A stretch of DNA of 64,000 nucleotides from Notamacropus eugenii (taxonomy: Eukaryota; Chordata; Mammalia; Diprotodontia; Macropodidae), in contig NC_092872.1 in the NCBI RefSeq assembly GCF_028372415.1, positions 280,677,206 to 280,741,205 of the forward strand, read 5' to 3'. The notes beneath the pieces were generated by a model. It ran no database searches. It had not been told where the DNA came from and saw only the letters and a list, made by a program, of their open reading frames with translations. The position numbers and the translations under genes are program-made. Shown here piece after piece: positions 21,845 through 32,461 of this stretch (its first letter is position 1; the number at the start of each line of letters is the position of its first letter).

Positions 21845-22170
21845 CCCACTGGGCTAGCCTCTTGCACCTCCTCAGAGTCTCATCCTCCTGCAAGACCAAG
21901 TCTCTAAATCTCCCCTCTCTGCAGGAGCCCCCTCTGACTGGGGAGAGTGAAGAGCCCTGTGAGAGCCACCATCTCATCATTCCCCACCCAATCCTCCATC
22001 CGGTGCCCTCTCCCCTTCTCAGCTTCAGTCTATGTGTTATACTCCCACCTCCACTGTAAGGTCCTTGAGTGAAAGGCAGCTTTTAGCCTTTCTTTGTATC
22101 CTCAGCACTTAGCCCAGAGCCTGGACAATAGTAAATGCTTCCCAAATGCTTGTTGACTGACTGATGCTTG
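21845..22170 (+). mobile_element. L2 LINE, 3' end
   Basis: The last 165 bases are clear (ccactgtaaggtccttgagt ... aatgcttgttgactgactga). The part before 22000 is weaker. Confidence 0.85.
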
Positions 22171-22280
22171 GGCACATAGCCTAACCTCTCTAGATTTCAT
22201 TTTCTTCATTAATAAAATGAGGCAGTCAGACAACAAGACCACCAAGGGGCCATTGAGGGTCCTGTGATCCTGTGCCCATG
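22171..22280 (+). mobile_element. MIR-type SINE, second half
   Basis: 'ttcattttcttcattaataa' and 'aatgaggcagtcagaca' match the MIR second half. Confidence 0.6.
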
Positions 22281-22595
22281 TCTCCTGCTAGCACATTCCC
22301 AGCATCTTCTACCACAATCCACTGTCTCTGAACAGCCATGTGAGGCATTGCCCTCAGAAGAGCTTGGAAGGAGACTTTGCAAGATCTAGGAAACCTATGA
22401 ATTGTCTCAACAGGAGCAATCTGCCACTGCCCATAGGAAGAGCCTGGATCCTAGGGGACAAAGGGACCATGAAGGGAGAGGCTGAGTAGAAGCCGAGGAG
22501 AGTCTAACCCAGAGCACCAGGTTCTCACCCCAAGGGCAACCTATGCCCTCCTCTTCAGTATTCCCTATAACTACCTCTCTGCTTACACAGATGAG
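22281..22595. other. non-coding, nothing recognised
   Basis: No repeat or coding signal was recognised. Confidence 0.4.
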
Positions 22596-22596
22596 A

Positions 22597-22692
22597 ATGG
22601 AGCCTTGAATAGTGGGTAAAAGACTGGAAATTGGAGTCAGGATGAGCTGAGTTCAAATTCTGTCTCAAGCACTTTCTAGCCCTGGGATCCAC
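22597..22692 (+). mobile_element. SINE head (MIR/THER1)
   Basis: 'ttggagtcaggatgagctga' followed by 'gttcaaattctgtctcaagc'. Confidence 0.65.
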
Positions 22693-22999
22693 CCTCAGCC
22701 ATGGGTACTTGCTAGAGCAGGGATGTCAGCACACATGCATTATCCAGAGTTCCCCACTTTTCCAGGGCTTTTGGTCTTGGAGGGAACTTCCTTCTGTGGA
22801 GAAAACATTTGGTCAAGATATAGAGAAACCCAGTGAAGAGATAGAGAAGGAGGACTGTGAGCCATCCTGGTCCCCCATGCTTCTCCTGCTAACCTGGAAC
22901 AGAAATGGAAGACTGAATTGACATTCTGATGTAAGGAACAATGCAAATTAATCCTCAAGTGGTTCATTCCCACAATCACAGAATCTGAGCTGGAAACTC
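22693..22999. other. non-coding, nothing recognised
   Basis: Overlapping frames of 70 and 79 codons on opposite strands have no known match. Confidence 0.4.
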
Positions 23000-23235
23000 C
23001 ACTCTAGGCATGGTGCTGGTGGGGTTACAAGGATCAAACCAAAGCATCCCTTGTCTTCAAGAGGCTTATACTCTATAGAAGGGAACTGGAGGCTCAGGGA
23101 TCAGGACTTGGGTTCAAATCCTTCTTCAAACATTTATTAGCTGTGCCCTATGTGATGTTACACAAGTTCCTTGAGCTCCTGGGACCTCCATTTCCTCATC
23201 AATAAAAACAAAAGGACTATATAAAGGTTCTTCAC
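23000..23235. mobile_element. L2 end (minus) followed by MIR (plus)
   Basis: 23000-23090 is a reversed L2 end (catcccttgtcttcaagagg). 23090-23235 is a forward MIR (gacttgggttcaaatccttc ... ccatttcctcatcaataaaa). Confidence 0.7.
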
Positions 23236-23439
23236 ATTGGGGGGGGGCAGTACTGGACCTTAGGGGCAGCCCGGTGAAGCCTCCAGAACCCTTCTCAGAA
23301 TAATGCTTGCTTCCTACATTCGCAATTGAGGTTTTAAGTTTAAAATTTACATTTTAGTTAAGGTTAGTGGAAAATAAAGATGCCAGTTTTTTTCCAATAA
23401 AGTTCATGGATACCCTGAAATCTATCCAGAAACCCCACA

Positions 23440-23702
23440 TTAAGAGTCAGTTTGGTGGTACAGTAGATAGAAGCCTGGGCCTGGGGTCAGGAAAATCTGA
23501 GTTTAAATTTGTCCTCCAATACTTGCTCTTAGACCCTGGGTGTGTCACTTCACCTCTGTCTGCCTCAATTTCCTTAACTGTAAAATGGGGATGATAATAA
23601 TGACACCTATCCCTTAGGGTTGCTGTGAGAACAAAATAAGATTATATTTGCAAAGTGTCCGGCACACACTAGATGCTTAATAAGTGCTTCTTGCCTTCCT
23701 TC
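23440..23702 (+). mobile_element. THER1-type SINE, near full length
   Basis: The order is 'agtttggtggtacagtagat', 'cctcaatttccttaactgta', 'aatggggatgataataatga', 'ttgcaaagtgtccggcacac', 'gatgcttaataagtgcttct'. Confidence 0.9.
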
Positions 23703-23824
23703 CCTGGACTAATGGATCTTGGAGCTACCTGCTCCTCAGGTAAGTAAATGTAAAAAATAAATACTCAGTAATTTGGTGCTGAGAATCCATAATGGAGGAA
23801 ATCAGGGAAGGTGCCTCATTGGAC

Positions 23825-23965
23825 GCCCATTCAATAAATCAATCACAAGATATCTATTAAGTGCCTATGCTGAGCCAGGAATTATGGGAAGACGTGGACA
23901 GAAATGCCCCTGTGATAGGGGATTTCTATTGGGAGACAGCCTGTTTGCAGGTCAGAATGTTGGCT
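23825..23965 (-). mobile_element. L2 LINE, 3' end
   Basis: 'ttcaataaatcaatcacaag' and 'tattaagtgcctatgctgag' are the reversed L2 terminus. Confidence 0.7.
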
Positions 23966-24422
23966 ACTTCCACTGCCATCACAAAGTCAGCAAAGCTGCA
24001 AACTAAGCACTATGTTGTATTTATTCTTCCAGAAGATTAATGATCTAGAGCTTAGCCTTTAAAAAAATTAAATCTGCCCACTTTTGCTTTTCATTGTGCG
24101 CAATACTTCTTTCTTTGATATCTTTTCCAAACTGCTCTTTTGGGAAAAGAGTGGTACACGTCTTTACTTTGGGCTGAGATAGGAGGCTGTTTAGCTGCCA
24201 TTAACTTCCAAAATTTGTCCCATTTACCCTTTAGTTGAACTTGTCAAAATTCGCTTGAGGCTCTCTGTTCTTACAAGTGAAGGGATGGTGTTATGATACA
24301 AGAAGTTAGAACTGTATTGCATGTCATCTAATCTTAATGGTGTGAGGCTGCACTCTACATTTCGTATATTAGCAAGATAGATTGATGTTTACTGTTGAAA
24401 AATAAAAAAGAATGTTTGGGGT
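23966..24422. other. non-coding, AT-rich, nothing recognised
   Basis: No coding signal and no recognised repeat. Confidence 0.45.
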
Positions 24423-24520
24423 AAGTCCTCTTTCACTTTTGTCTCTGGATCCCCAACTCCTAACACAGTACCTGGCTTGCCATAGGCATTTAATAAATAC
24501 TTATTGATTGAATGAGCTAA
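24423..24520 (+). mobile_element. L2 LINE, 3' terminus
   Basis: 'cctaacacagtacctggctt' and 'atttaataaatacttattga'. Confidence 0.88.
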
Positions 24521-25165
24521 GTAAATACACTAAAATTTGAGGAGAGGGTACTAACAACCTGGGAGATCCAGAAAGTTTCTCATAAGACCCACATACATCC
24601 TGCTGCCCCACACTACCTAGAAGGGGTGTTAACAGGGACCTCCCAAAGGTAGAGTAGAAGGGGAATGGGGCAGGACAAAGGCAGGCTACTGCCCCAGGAA
24701 TGTGTAAACCTGGTGGTCACAACCCTATTGCCTTTGGGCAGCTTTGGGAGAGTGAGGCAGCATCTGCTTATCTCTCTGGGTCTCCTGGGAATCTCCCTCC
24801 CATAAAGGTTCCTCTTATGCCTTGCCTCCTACCCTAAGGCAGCCAGGGCACAACTGTGAGGTGTCTGGAGACAAGCACTCTGCCAAACCCAAAGCCCTAA
24901 GGTTCTCATCAACCTTAGGTTTTCATCTTCGTGAACATGGGCTGGGCTCCTCAGTGAATCAGAGTCACTAACCAGGCAGGTAGAAACCCAGCAGTGTATC
25001 TAAGACTCCAAGATTTTCTCTGAGTCCCTGCTTAATAAATAAATGCTTGTTGACTGACTGATAACCTGGCTAATCCTTCCCCATCACCCTAGAGGCATAT
25101 ATACAACATGAAGTTTGCCAATATGAGGGGTTAATTATAAGAAAAGTTCTGTGGGAGAGCCCTGA
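24521..25165. other. non-coding; one L2 terminus scrap
   Basis: 25022-25062 is a short L2 terminus (ataaatgcttgttgactgac). Around it lies unrecognised sequence. Confidence 0.45.
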
Positions 25166-25311
25166 TGTTGCCCCTAGAATAAGATCATATGTGCAAAGTG
25201 TTTTGCAAACTATATTAAAGCTGGAGATTAATGATGCTATTTATGACCTCCTATAAATCTGGGGGGGCTGGAGGGGGCATCAGGCCTTGCTCCCTTTTTC
25301 CTGACTGAGGA

Positions 25312-25560
25312 GCCCAATGAAGCAGCACACCTGTCCATCATTCCTTCCTCATTCTCCATCTTTTGTCTTTCTTGGGTACCATCCTTCACACCACATCTCC
25401 AGCTTCATTTCTCAGTCACATGCTGCACCCTCTGTCCCCCATCCCACATCTGTCTGTTGTCCCTCGGGTGATCCTCCCCATCCATTTCTTCAGATACTGT
25501 GGTATCTCACAGCCCACAGTCACGCACTATCACCTGGAGAATGTTGCCATCAAACAGGCA
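25312..25560. repeat. unidentified repeat, copy A
   Basis: It aligns by eye along its whole length with 29590-29832 on the same strand: 'caatgaagcagcacacctgt' against 'caatgaagcccccacttgtc', and a shared 'gcaccctct' to 'cacatct' block. Divergence is high. No family was recognised. Just before it, 25170-25245 holds a SINE-tail scrap. Confidence 0.7.
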
Positions 25561-25624
25561 CTATGTGAAGACACACGCAGACAGAAATGTTTGTTTGCAG
25601 ATAAGACCTTCCACTCTGCTGTTT

Positions 25625-25725
25625 TCAGATAAGAATATAAGCTTCTCTAGGGTAGTGCTGCTCTTACTTTTGTCTATGTGTCCCCAGGCCCTAGGGCATG
25701 CACATCTGGCATACTGAAGGTGCAC
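25625..25725 (+). mobile_element. L2 LINE, 3' terminus, diverged
   Basis: 'gaatataagcttctctaggg' and 'atgtgtccccaggccctagg'. Confidence 0.6.
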
Positions 25726-25941
25726 CTCCCAGAGGAGCTTTTTGGAAATCAAAGTGTCCTCTGAGAACTGGGTTTAGAGCAGAGCAAAAGTCCTAAAAGC
25801 TTCAAAGCGAGTGAGTGCAAAGTTTCTTCACATAGCCTTACTGAGGAAAGTGAAAGTTACATGGGCAAGGATGGGTAACCACTGAAGTTTAGGAAGCAGA
25901 ACACCTAATTTGGCCTTCAGTGTTCCTTAAACCACACTCTA

Positions 25942-25943
<2 letters not shown>

Positions 25944-25972
<29 letters not shown>
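25944..25972. repeat. (TG)n microsatellite
   Basis: About 14 perfect TG units. Confidence 0.97.
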
Positions 25973-26007
25973 CATGTTTAGAAGTAGAAATTAGTGTGCA
26001 GGAGGTA

Positions 26008-26078
26008 TTTTAGCTACTCAATAAGCATTTATTAAATGCTTACTGTGTGCCAAGCACATCTATAGTCTAATAAAAGTT
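26008..26078 (-). mobile_element. L2 LINE, 3' terminus
   Basis: 'ataagcatttattaaatgct' and 'tactgtgtgccaagcac'. Confidence 0.8.
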
Positions 26079-26561
26079 GCTTTTTAAAAAGATAAAAAAA
26101 AGAAAAAGAAAACTGGCTTGAGGCAGTGCTGCCTAAGCAGCCAGGCCCTGGTATTGTCCCCACTTTGTCCCTGGTCTATCTCTCTCAAATTCCACGTATT
26201 CTGTAAGTCCCAGGTCAAATTCTTCCCTGGATAAAGAAGGTTGGCAGATAGGCTGGTAACCAGATAAGTACCATTCTGACCATTCCTCATTGGAAGGTTG
26301 TTGGAATCAGTCAGTGCCTGCTCTTTGCAGACCAGCACTGCCCTTGATAGAAGGTGGGGGGGAGGGGGGTCTGGCAGAAGAGGAAACAGGCCCCTCTCAT
26401 TCTTCTTTTGTTCACATGTGATGAATGTATGGCCTGGTGTGGGATGCTCTTCAGACCAAAGCAATCCTTATGACTCTCCTTCCCAAGAAGCAAAGATGCC
26501 CTCCACCCTCCAACAGCTGGAATAGAGGGAGAGCCCAGGCTTTACTGATGGGCTTTCATTT
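26079..26561. other. non-coding, nothing recognised
   Basis: It starts with an A-rich run. Minus-strand (126 codons, 26084-26464) and plus-strand frames show no domain, and the minus frame reads the A-rich run as poly-Phe. Confidence 0.45.
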
Positions 26562-26705
26562 GATTCTGACTTGTGGAATGCAGTCGTCATTATATCCATC
26601 TTGCAAATGAGGAAACAGAGGCTCAGAGAGGCTTGTCCAGGATCACACAGTTGGTAAACATTGTGCCCAGCCCAGATCACGTCAGCTCTCTGGACTGTTG
26701 ACCTC
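26562..26705 (-). mobile_element. MIR-type SINE
   Basis: 'tcttgcaaatgaggaaacag' then 'aggctcagagaggcttgtcc' and 'aggatcacacagttggtaa'. Confidence 0.88.
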
Positions 26706-26707
26706 AT

Positions 26708-27048
26708 TCTCCCAATCAATAAACATTCATTATGCACCCACGCCCGTGGGCTGCTCAGTGGCTAGAGCACTGTGCCTGGAATCAGAAAGTCCTGAGTTCA
26801 AATGGGACCTCAGACACTTTCAAACTGGATGACCATGGGCAAGTCACTTCACCCTGTTTCCTCAGTTTCTTCATCTGTAAAACGAGTTGGAGAAGGAAAT
26901 GGCAAACCACTCTAGGATCTCTGCTAAGAAAACCCTCAATGGGGTCATGGAGAGTCTGACATGACTAAGTAACAACAATAAAGCACCTACTGTATGCTAG
27001 GGTTGGGCACACAGACAAAAGCCCTGGAGGAGCTTGTATTCTGCTGGC
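26708..27048 (-). mobile_element. L2 LINE 3' end split by a SINE
   Basis: 26708-26741 (aatcaataaacattcattat) and 26983-27048 (ctggaggagcttgtattctg) are the two sides of one reversed L2 terminus. The SINE between them is annotated separately. Confidence 0.88.
26742..26982 (+). mobile_element. MAR1/WALLSI-like SINE with target duplication
   Basis: Full-length SINE with tail 'ggagaaggaaatggcaaacc'. It is flanked by direct repeats gcacccac (26734-26741) and gcacctac (26983-26990), which fit an 8-base target duplication inside the L2. Confidence 0.93.
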
Positions 27049-27049
27049 C

Positions 27050-27405
27050 TAGATTCACCCTCCTCCACCAAAGCCATGTCACACTGCCCTAGGTGATAAA
27101 CAGCAGCATCTCCCTGTAACCTCTTGGATCGACTCCACTTGGCTTTTAAAGCCCATCCCAACCTGGTTCCCCTTGACCCATCCAGCCTCCTTCTATGTCA
27201 CTCCTCCTTACACTCTACCATCCTGTTAAATTAACAGTCTTGCTGTCCACATACAGAATATGCCATCTCCCATTTCCACACTTTGCCTAGGACACAGCAC
27301 CTGTCTCGCCTCCACATCTTAGAATATCTTGTTTCCTTCAGATCTCAATTCAAGTATGACCATTTACAGAAAGACTTTCTGATCACCCCTCCCCAGATGG
27401 TAGTG

Positions 27406-27455
<50 letters not shown>

Positions 27456-27575
27456 TACCTGGGGGTTTATCTACTATATCTCTTGGATATACTTACATAT
27501 GTCTATGTTGTTCTCTCTCTATCACTTGACCTTGATAGACTGAGACCCCTGCAGAAAGGGAGTGTTTCTTTTTCA
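27050..27575 (+). mobile_element. L2 LINE ORF2/3' fragment
   Basis: 'cttggcttttaaagcccatc', 'ccttctatgtcactcctcct' and 'cttgtttccttcagatctca'. It lies tail to tail with the reversed L2 before it and holds a CA microsatellite. Confidence 0.85.
27409..27454. repeat. (CA)n microsatellite
   Basis: About 23 uninterrupted CA units inside the L2. Confidence 0.98.
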
Positions 27576-27934
27576 TCAACTTCCCCCCTTACTCATGTGA
27601 TCATGAATGAAACAGGAGGAAGTCAGTCAACTGTACTGCCCATGACAAGCCCAACACCAGCGCTTTGCTCAAGGGTACCCATCTCCTGACTGATAACAGG
27701 GCCAGACTGGAAGTCAGTTCTCCTGAGGCCTGGAGCTCTTTCCACCATGAATCTGCTCCATTCACAAAGCCTGACCAAGATGTCAGACCTTGCCAGGTTG
27801 TTCCTGACAGTCACAGAGAGCTCCTCCTTGGTTGGGCTCCAGTGCTGAGCTAGAAGTCTCACCATAAGCTTCGCACCTTTGCCAACAGGCTTTTGACATC
27901 TGAGAAAATGCTTATTCAAAGAGATTCAGTAGCA
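27576..27934. other. non-coding; possible SINE remnant
   Basis: 27640-27745 may be a reversed, heavily mutated MIR. The rest is unrecognised, including a 98-codon minus-strand frame. Confidence 0.4.
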
Positions 27935-28028
27935 AGGTCAGTCAGTTAGTTAATCAGCATTAATTAAGCACTTAGTATGGGCCAGGCACTGTGTCAACCT
28001 TGGGAATACAAATTCAGGCAAAAGACAA
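27935..28028 (-). mobile_element. L2 LINE, 3' end
   Basis: 'agcattaattaagcacttag' and 'gggccaggcactgtgtcaac'. Confidence 0.9.
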
Positions 28029-28034
28029 ACTGTG

Positions 28035-28262
28035 GGTTTTGGATGGACCTCAGAAACCAACTCATCCCTGACTAAGGACCCTCTCTACCAATCAATCACT
28101 CTCTACAACACTTTTAACAATGGTCATCCTGTCTGTGCTTCCATGTCTCCAGGGATGGGCAGCTCCCTATCTACTGAGACCATCCATTTTGCTCTGGGAG
28201 GATTAAGAAGTTCTGCCTGGCATAAACCTAATGCCACTCCCTTGCTTCCAGCTCTACCCAAT
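28035..28262 (-). mobile_element. CR1/L3-type LINE, 3' end
   Basis: 'ttggatggacctcagaaacc', 'aatggtcatcctgtctgtgc', 'gaggattaagaagttctgcc' follow reversed L3 order. Confidence 0.75.
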
Positions 28263-28289
28263 GGTGCCAAGCAGGGTAAGGCTAACCCT

Positions 28290-28500
28290 GTTCCACAGTC
28301 CTGGCATAGCTACCCTCTAAACCCCTACACTTTCTGGGCCCTGTTTTCCTCCTCTGAAAAATGAGGGAGCCAGAATCCATCAGTTTTGAGATCTCTTGTC
28401 TAGGATGTCCATTCTCTGGGCCTCAATTGTCATCTGTCAGATAAGGGCACAAGGCTGGGGGATCTCTAAAGTGCCTTCCATGGTAAGCATCCCAGGATCT
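28290..28500 (+). mobile_element. MIR-type SINE pieces
   Basis: 'ctgttttcctcctctgaaaa' with 'atgagggagccagaatcc', then a repeated second-half motif at 28405-28480 (gggcctcaattgtcatctgt). Confidence 0.65.
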
Positions 28501-29202
28501 AGGTGGGCTTACACAGAGTGCTGCACCCACCAAATCCACCAACTTGGTCCCAGGGAGCCCAGCTCTCCAGAGGGTGAACTACCCTTTGGAACTCATCAAG
28601 GAGTTTTATCTTCCAGAAACAGAAAAGCAGTAGCTGTGAAGAGGAAAGAGGCCTTCCCCTCATCTCCAGATACTCTCTGATTCAGTCTACACAAGTTGAC
28701 TCTTGGGGGTGGACAGGTCTATGTTTTCCTCCTTGCTCCTTTGCACACCATGGCAGATGCACTGAGGGTTGTGGTGGGCTGTCTTCTTGTGCCCCTCCCC
28801 CTGCCAGCATTGCCTTTTCGAGACCTCCTGATACTCAAGATTTAAGATGCTTGGAGCCTTGGTATGTGTCCCACCATGGCTAGGTAAGATGAGCTCTGTG
28901 TCCTTCTCTTGGCCCTGGTAAGTGATGATGGATGGTGGTGTTCCTCAGCTGTGTGCATAGGTGGGGAGAGGGCAGCCCTTCCACTCACACAGCAGCACAT
29001 CCCTTGAGCTGCAAAGACTTGTTCCCAATAGGGAGTAACTTTCTGGGGGGCAGCAGAGCAAGAAGCAGAGGTGGGAGGAAGGGAAGGTATTAGGAGCCTT
29101 TCTGCCCCTCTGTGGGCATGGAAACACAGCCTTTGGGGGCCTGGTGCCCAGGCAGTACAGGCAACATTTTGTGGCACCCCAGAGTGTGGGACAAACCTTG
29201 GG
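28501..29202. other. non-coding, nothing recognised
   Basis: 700 bases of GC-moderate sequence with no recognised repeat. Frames of 111 and 87 codons on the minus strand (28842-29208) show no conserved domain. It is one of the longer unexplained stretches. Confidence 0.45.
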
Positions 29203-29525
29203 ACTCACAACGTGTAGCTTTGGGTCAAGCTACTACCTGCTGGACCCTCAGTTTCCTCACTTGTAAAATATAAATCTCATCACACTTCCAACTCAAAATA
29301 CTGTGATCCTGTGACAGGTAGTGGTAGAGTGTATACAGCTCTGAGTCAAGAACTCTAGGGTTCAAATCTTACCCTGACAAGCAGGGTAATCCTGGGCAAG
29401 TCATTTAGTGACTCTGTGCCTCAGTTTCCTCATCTGTAAAATGGGAATGATAATCCATGCCTCACAAGATGGTTGTAAGGATCAAATGAGATAATATATA
29501 TATAACCCACATAAATGCTAGCAAC
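29203..29525 (+). mobile_element. MIR fragment followed by THER1-type SINE
   Basis: 29203-29318: 'ccctcagtttcctcacttgt'. 29318-29525: 'gggttcaaatcttaccctga', 'cctcagtttcctcatctgta', 'ggatcaaatgagataatata'. Confidence 0.87.
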
Positions 29526-29589
29526 TCATGCTCTCTAGGGCCTCCCATATATTTGCATTTGGGGGAGGGGACATCCAATGAATATGTGG

Positions 29590-29832
29590 AGTCCAATGAA
29601 GCCCCCACTTGTCCATCAATGCTTCCTCACTCTCATCAGTCCTATCATTCTTGGGGACAACGCTTCATGCCTTATTTCCTGCTTATTCCTTGGCCACATG
29701 ATGCAGCACCCTCTCCAGTCCCCACCTCACATCTCTCTGCTTCCCCTTGGGGATCCTACCCTTCAGCTCTTCAGAGGTTGTGATGTCCCATGGCTCACAG
29801 CCATGCACCCTCACAGAAAGATTGCTGCTGTT
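29590..29832. repeat. unidentified repeat, copy B
   Basis: The partner of 25312-25560. On the minus strand a frame (29683-29931) reads 'VHGCEPWDIT' and 'RWGLERVLHHVAKE', which looks like once-coding sequence of an interspersed element or gene, but I do not recognise it. Confidence 0.7.
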
Positions 29833-29954
29833 AAAAAGAAGGGTCCTTGTTTCAGGTAAAAGTTTGGGGTCTCTCAAAGATCTGTGAGATTTCCCAAAGG
29901 CCAGCCAGCCCAGAAGGGGACACAAGGACAATGAACATTTACTAAAAGCCTCCT

Positions 29955-30130
29955 CAGAGGAAGAGTGTGGTGGTGCAGGAAGAATGCTGGCTCAGAAGTC
30001 AGAGGACCTGGATTCAAACTCTGCCCCTGATGTTTGCTCCCCAAGCAAGTCGCTGCTCAGCTGTTAAGTGTGTGGGGATTGGAAGAGAGAACCCTAAGGA
30101 TCTCCCCAGTTCTAAACCCAAGGGCCTGCA
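29955..30130 (+). mobile_element. MIR-type SINE
   Basis: 'tcagaagtcagaggacctgg' then 'attcaaactctgcccctgat'. Confidence 0.8.
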
Positions 30131-30394
30131 CCTGGGCCCTGGGGCACAAAAAGGAAATATGAGGAAGATTCTTCCTCTTTGCTAATGGAATTCATGTCTA
30201 GGAGAGCCCAGCCAATGGAGGAGAGAAGAGAGTTTGTCTCACTTCAGTGGGCTCATATATCCACAGCCAGTGTCCTTCTCAGGAGAAAACCAATATACTC
30301 AATTAATATCAAATGAGGATTGACTTCATGAGAAAAAGACAGAGGAGAGATAAGGAAGCTGGTTTAGAGAAAAGCCCCAAGAAAAAAGATTTTG

Positions 30395-30560
30395 GGGTTT
30401 CCAGTGAACCCAAAATTCAATCAGCATCAACAGCTCAGTATATCTGACAACAAAACCAATGCCATCTTTGGTTACATTAAGAGAAACCTAACATACAGGA
30501 AGAGAGGGGCGAGGGTGCTGCTGTCCTCTGCTCTGATCAGACCATGTGGATGGGACACTG
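30395..30560 (+). mobile_element. CR1/L3-type LINE fragment
   Basis: 'tgccatctttggttacatta', 'agagaaacctaacatacagg' and 'ctgctctgatcagaccatgt' match the L3 segment that encodes the end of ORF2 (usually 'ggctgcattaagagag ... tggtcagaccacacct'). Confidence 0.65.
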
Positions 30561-30894
30561 AAGGGCACCTAGGCAGGCTGCCACAGACAGTGGGGGAAGG
30601 TAAGATCAGGCCCCAACAAACAGAAAACCACCTGAGAGTGGCTTCCTCTCCTAATAAAGGATAGAGCCAAGAGCCCCCAAACTGGACCACCATAAACAGG
30701 CTATGATATGCACCAATGGAGCAAATGTCCAACCCAAGGAGATCAGAGATCTATTCCTGCTAATTGGTGGTAAACTCTACCAGCACTCCTTACATTTCAC
30801 CACCCAGGAAGAGTGTCTTGAATGCTCCACCCTAGTTACAGCTCTACTGAGTGGAGGGGGCCTCAGTGACAATCAGGGATTCTTTGAGGCTAAG
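30561..30894. other. non-coding, nothing recognised
   Basis: No repeat or exon recognised before the TG tract. Confidence 0.4.

Positions 30895-30950
<56 letters not shown>
30895..30950. repeat. (TG)n microsatellite
   Basis: About 28 uninterrupted TG units, the longest dinucleotide tract in the window. Confidence 0.98.
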
Positions 30951-30952
<2 letters not shown>

Positions 30953-31365
30953 GGTTAGTGGAATACAAAACATGTAGGGTTAATGGAGTATAAGATCTTT
31001 CCTGTCCATTAATAGGCTTATGTGATCACATGTGTTCCTTTTTCCCTCAGAACAGGAACTGTGTTCCCAGGTCTAAAGGTACACAGGTATTTTGATGACA
31101 GATATCACCTCAGTTCACAGCTGTGACACATCCTGAGTCACACAGAGTCCATCAGTGAATCGGGGAGATTTATATTTCCTTAGGGCATGAACTTGCCTAA
31201 GGGAAAACTTTCACACCTTTTGGCACTAAGCCAATTAGGCACTGAGTTATATTGCGATGCCTTCTGGCTCTGAGCCTATATTAGTTGAAAACTAGGTTGG
31301 TATTTATTTTACTTTGGGACTCGCTCATGGGAAGAATATTTCTTTGTGATTAGCAGAGAGAAGGG
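30951..31365. other. non-coding; unclassified repeat-like piece
   Basis: 31160-31360 (including 'aggcactgagttatattgcg' and 'actttgggactcgctcatgg') looks like a dispersed marsupial repeat, perhaps an LTR remnant. I cannot place it in a family. Confidence 0.3.
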
Positions 31366-31600
31366 ACTAGAATTTAGGGGAACTGGTGAAGTCTTCCAGT
31401 GGAAGGTAGGATTTTAGCAGCTCTCATAGGAACTTGGGGCAGCCAGGAGGTGGAGGAGGAGGAAGAACATTCCAAGCAGGGGGCACTGTCAGAGAAAATG
31501 CCCAGAGCGAGGAGATGAGACTGTGCAGGAGGCTGATGTCACCAAATCTAAAAGGAGGGAAAGGAGTAAAGCCCAAGAAGACTAGAAAGGGGACAGATAC
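31366..31600 (-). mobile_element. L2 LINE fragment
   Basis: 'gaaggtaggattttagcagc', 'gaagaacattccaagcaggg', 'agagaaaatgcccagagcga' are reversed L2. Confidence 0.88.
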
Positions 31601-31602
31601 AC

Positions 31603-31934
31603 TGACTCACTCATTCCCATCTAATCCAACCTACACTGGGGGAGTGACTTCGGAGAAGTCACTTAATTACCTTGGGTCTCAGTTTCTTTATCTGTAAAAT
31701 AGGTATGAACTAGATGGCCTCCAAAGGCTGTTCCAGATCTAGATCTCTGATCCTCCCAGGAGGAATTTTGTGATAGAACAAAAAGAATGCTGGATTTTCA
31801 GTCAGAGGATCTGCGATCAAATTCTAGCTGTGAGGTCTTGGACAAGTCATTGGCCCTCAGTCTTCCCATATGTAAAACAAGGGACTCAGTGTCCTCTGAG
31901 GGCCTTTCAGCTCTAAAGTGATGAGTCTGTGAGA
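31603..31934 (+). mobile_element. two MIR-type SINEs
   Basis: 31603-31758: 'ctcagtttctttatctgtaa' with 'gaactagatggcctccaaag'. 31762-31934: 'gattttcagtcagaggatct' and 'tcttggacaagtcattggcc'. Confidence 0.85.
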
Positions 31935-32107
31935 CCTTAGCCATGAACTAGATGGATGACTGAGGCTCTACCCAAAGATGGCCAAGGAAAGGGAGCTGCT
32001 GTCTCCTGACGAGGGCTATTTCCTGTCTGGCAGTTCTGCTTCCTAGCATGATTTTCCTTATGTTGAGTTAAGATCCAGGTCTGCCATGCAATGTGGCCAG
32101 ACCTATG

Positions 32108-32458
32108 TCTGCTGTGTGGGATTGAGGTAGGCAGAACCCCCAGCAGCTGCTGCAGTGATCCAGGAGGGAAGTGATGAAAGTCTGCAGGGTGGAAAGTACA
32201 TTGGTGAGGAGAGTCATAGGGGAAAGGGGGCACATTCAAGAGATGCTGTGAAGGGAAAATGGACAGAATGTTGGCAGCAGATGGGATGAGGTGAGAGAGG
32301 GAGGAAGCAGGGATGTCTCCCCAGCTATGAGCAGGATAGTGATGCCCTCACTGGCAGCAGGGTGTTGGAAGAAGGTGATGGCTTGGGGGGAAGAGAATGA
32401 CTTCAGTCTTGGATACATTGACTTTAAGACTTCTGCAAGATGCCCAGTTTGGGAAGTC
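32108..32458 (-). mobile_element. L2 LINE ORF2 fragment
   Basis: 'agcagctgctgcagtgatcc', 'gggcacattcaagagatgct' and 'tacattgactttaagacttc' follow reversed L2 ORF2. It probably belongs with the L2 at 31366-31600. The ~175 bases before it (31935-32107) are unrecognised. Confidence 0.88.
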
Positions 32459-32461
32459 TAG

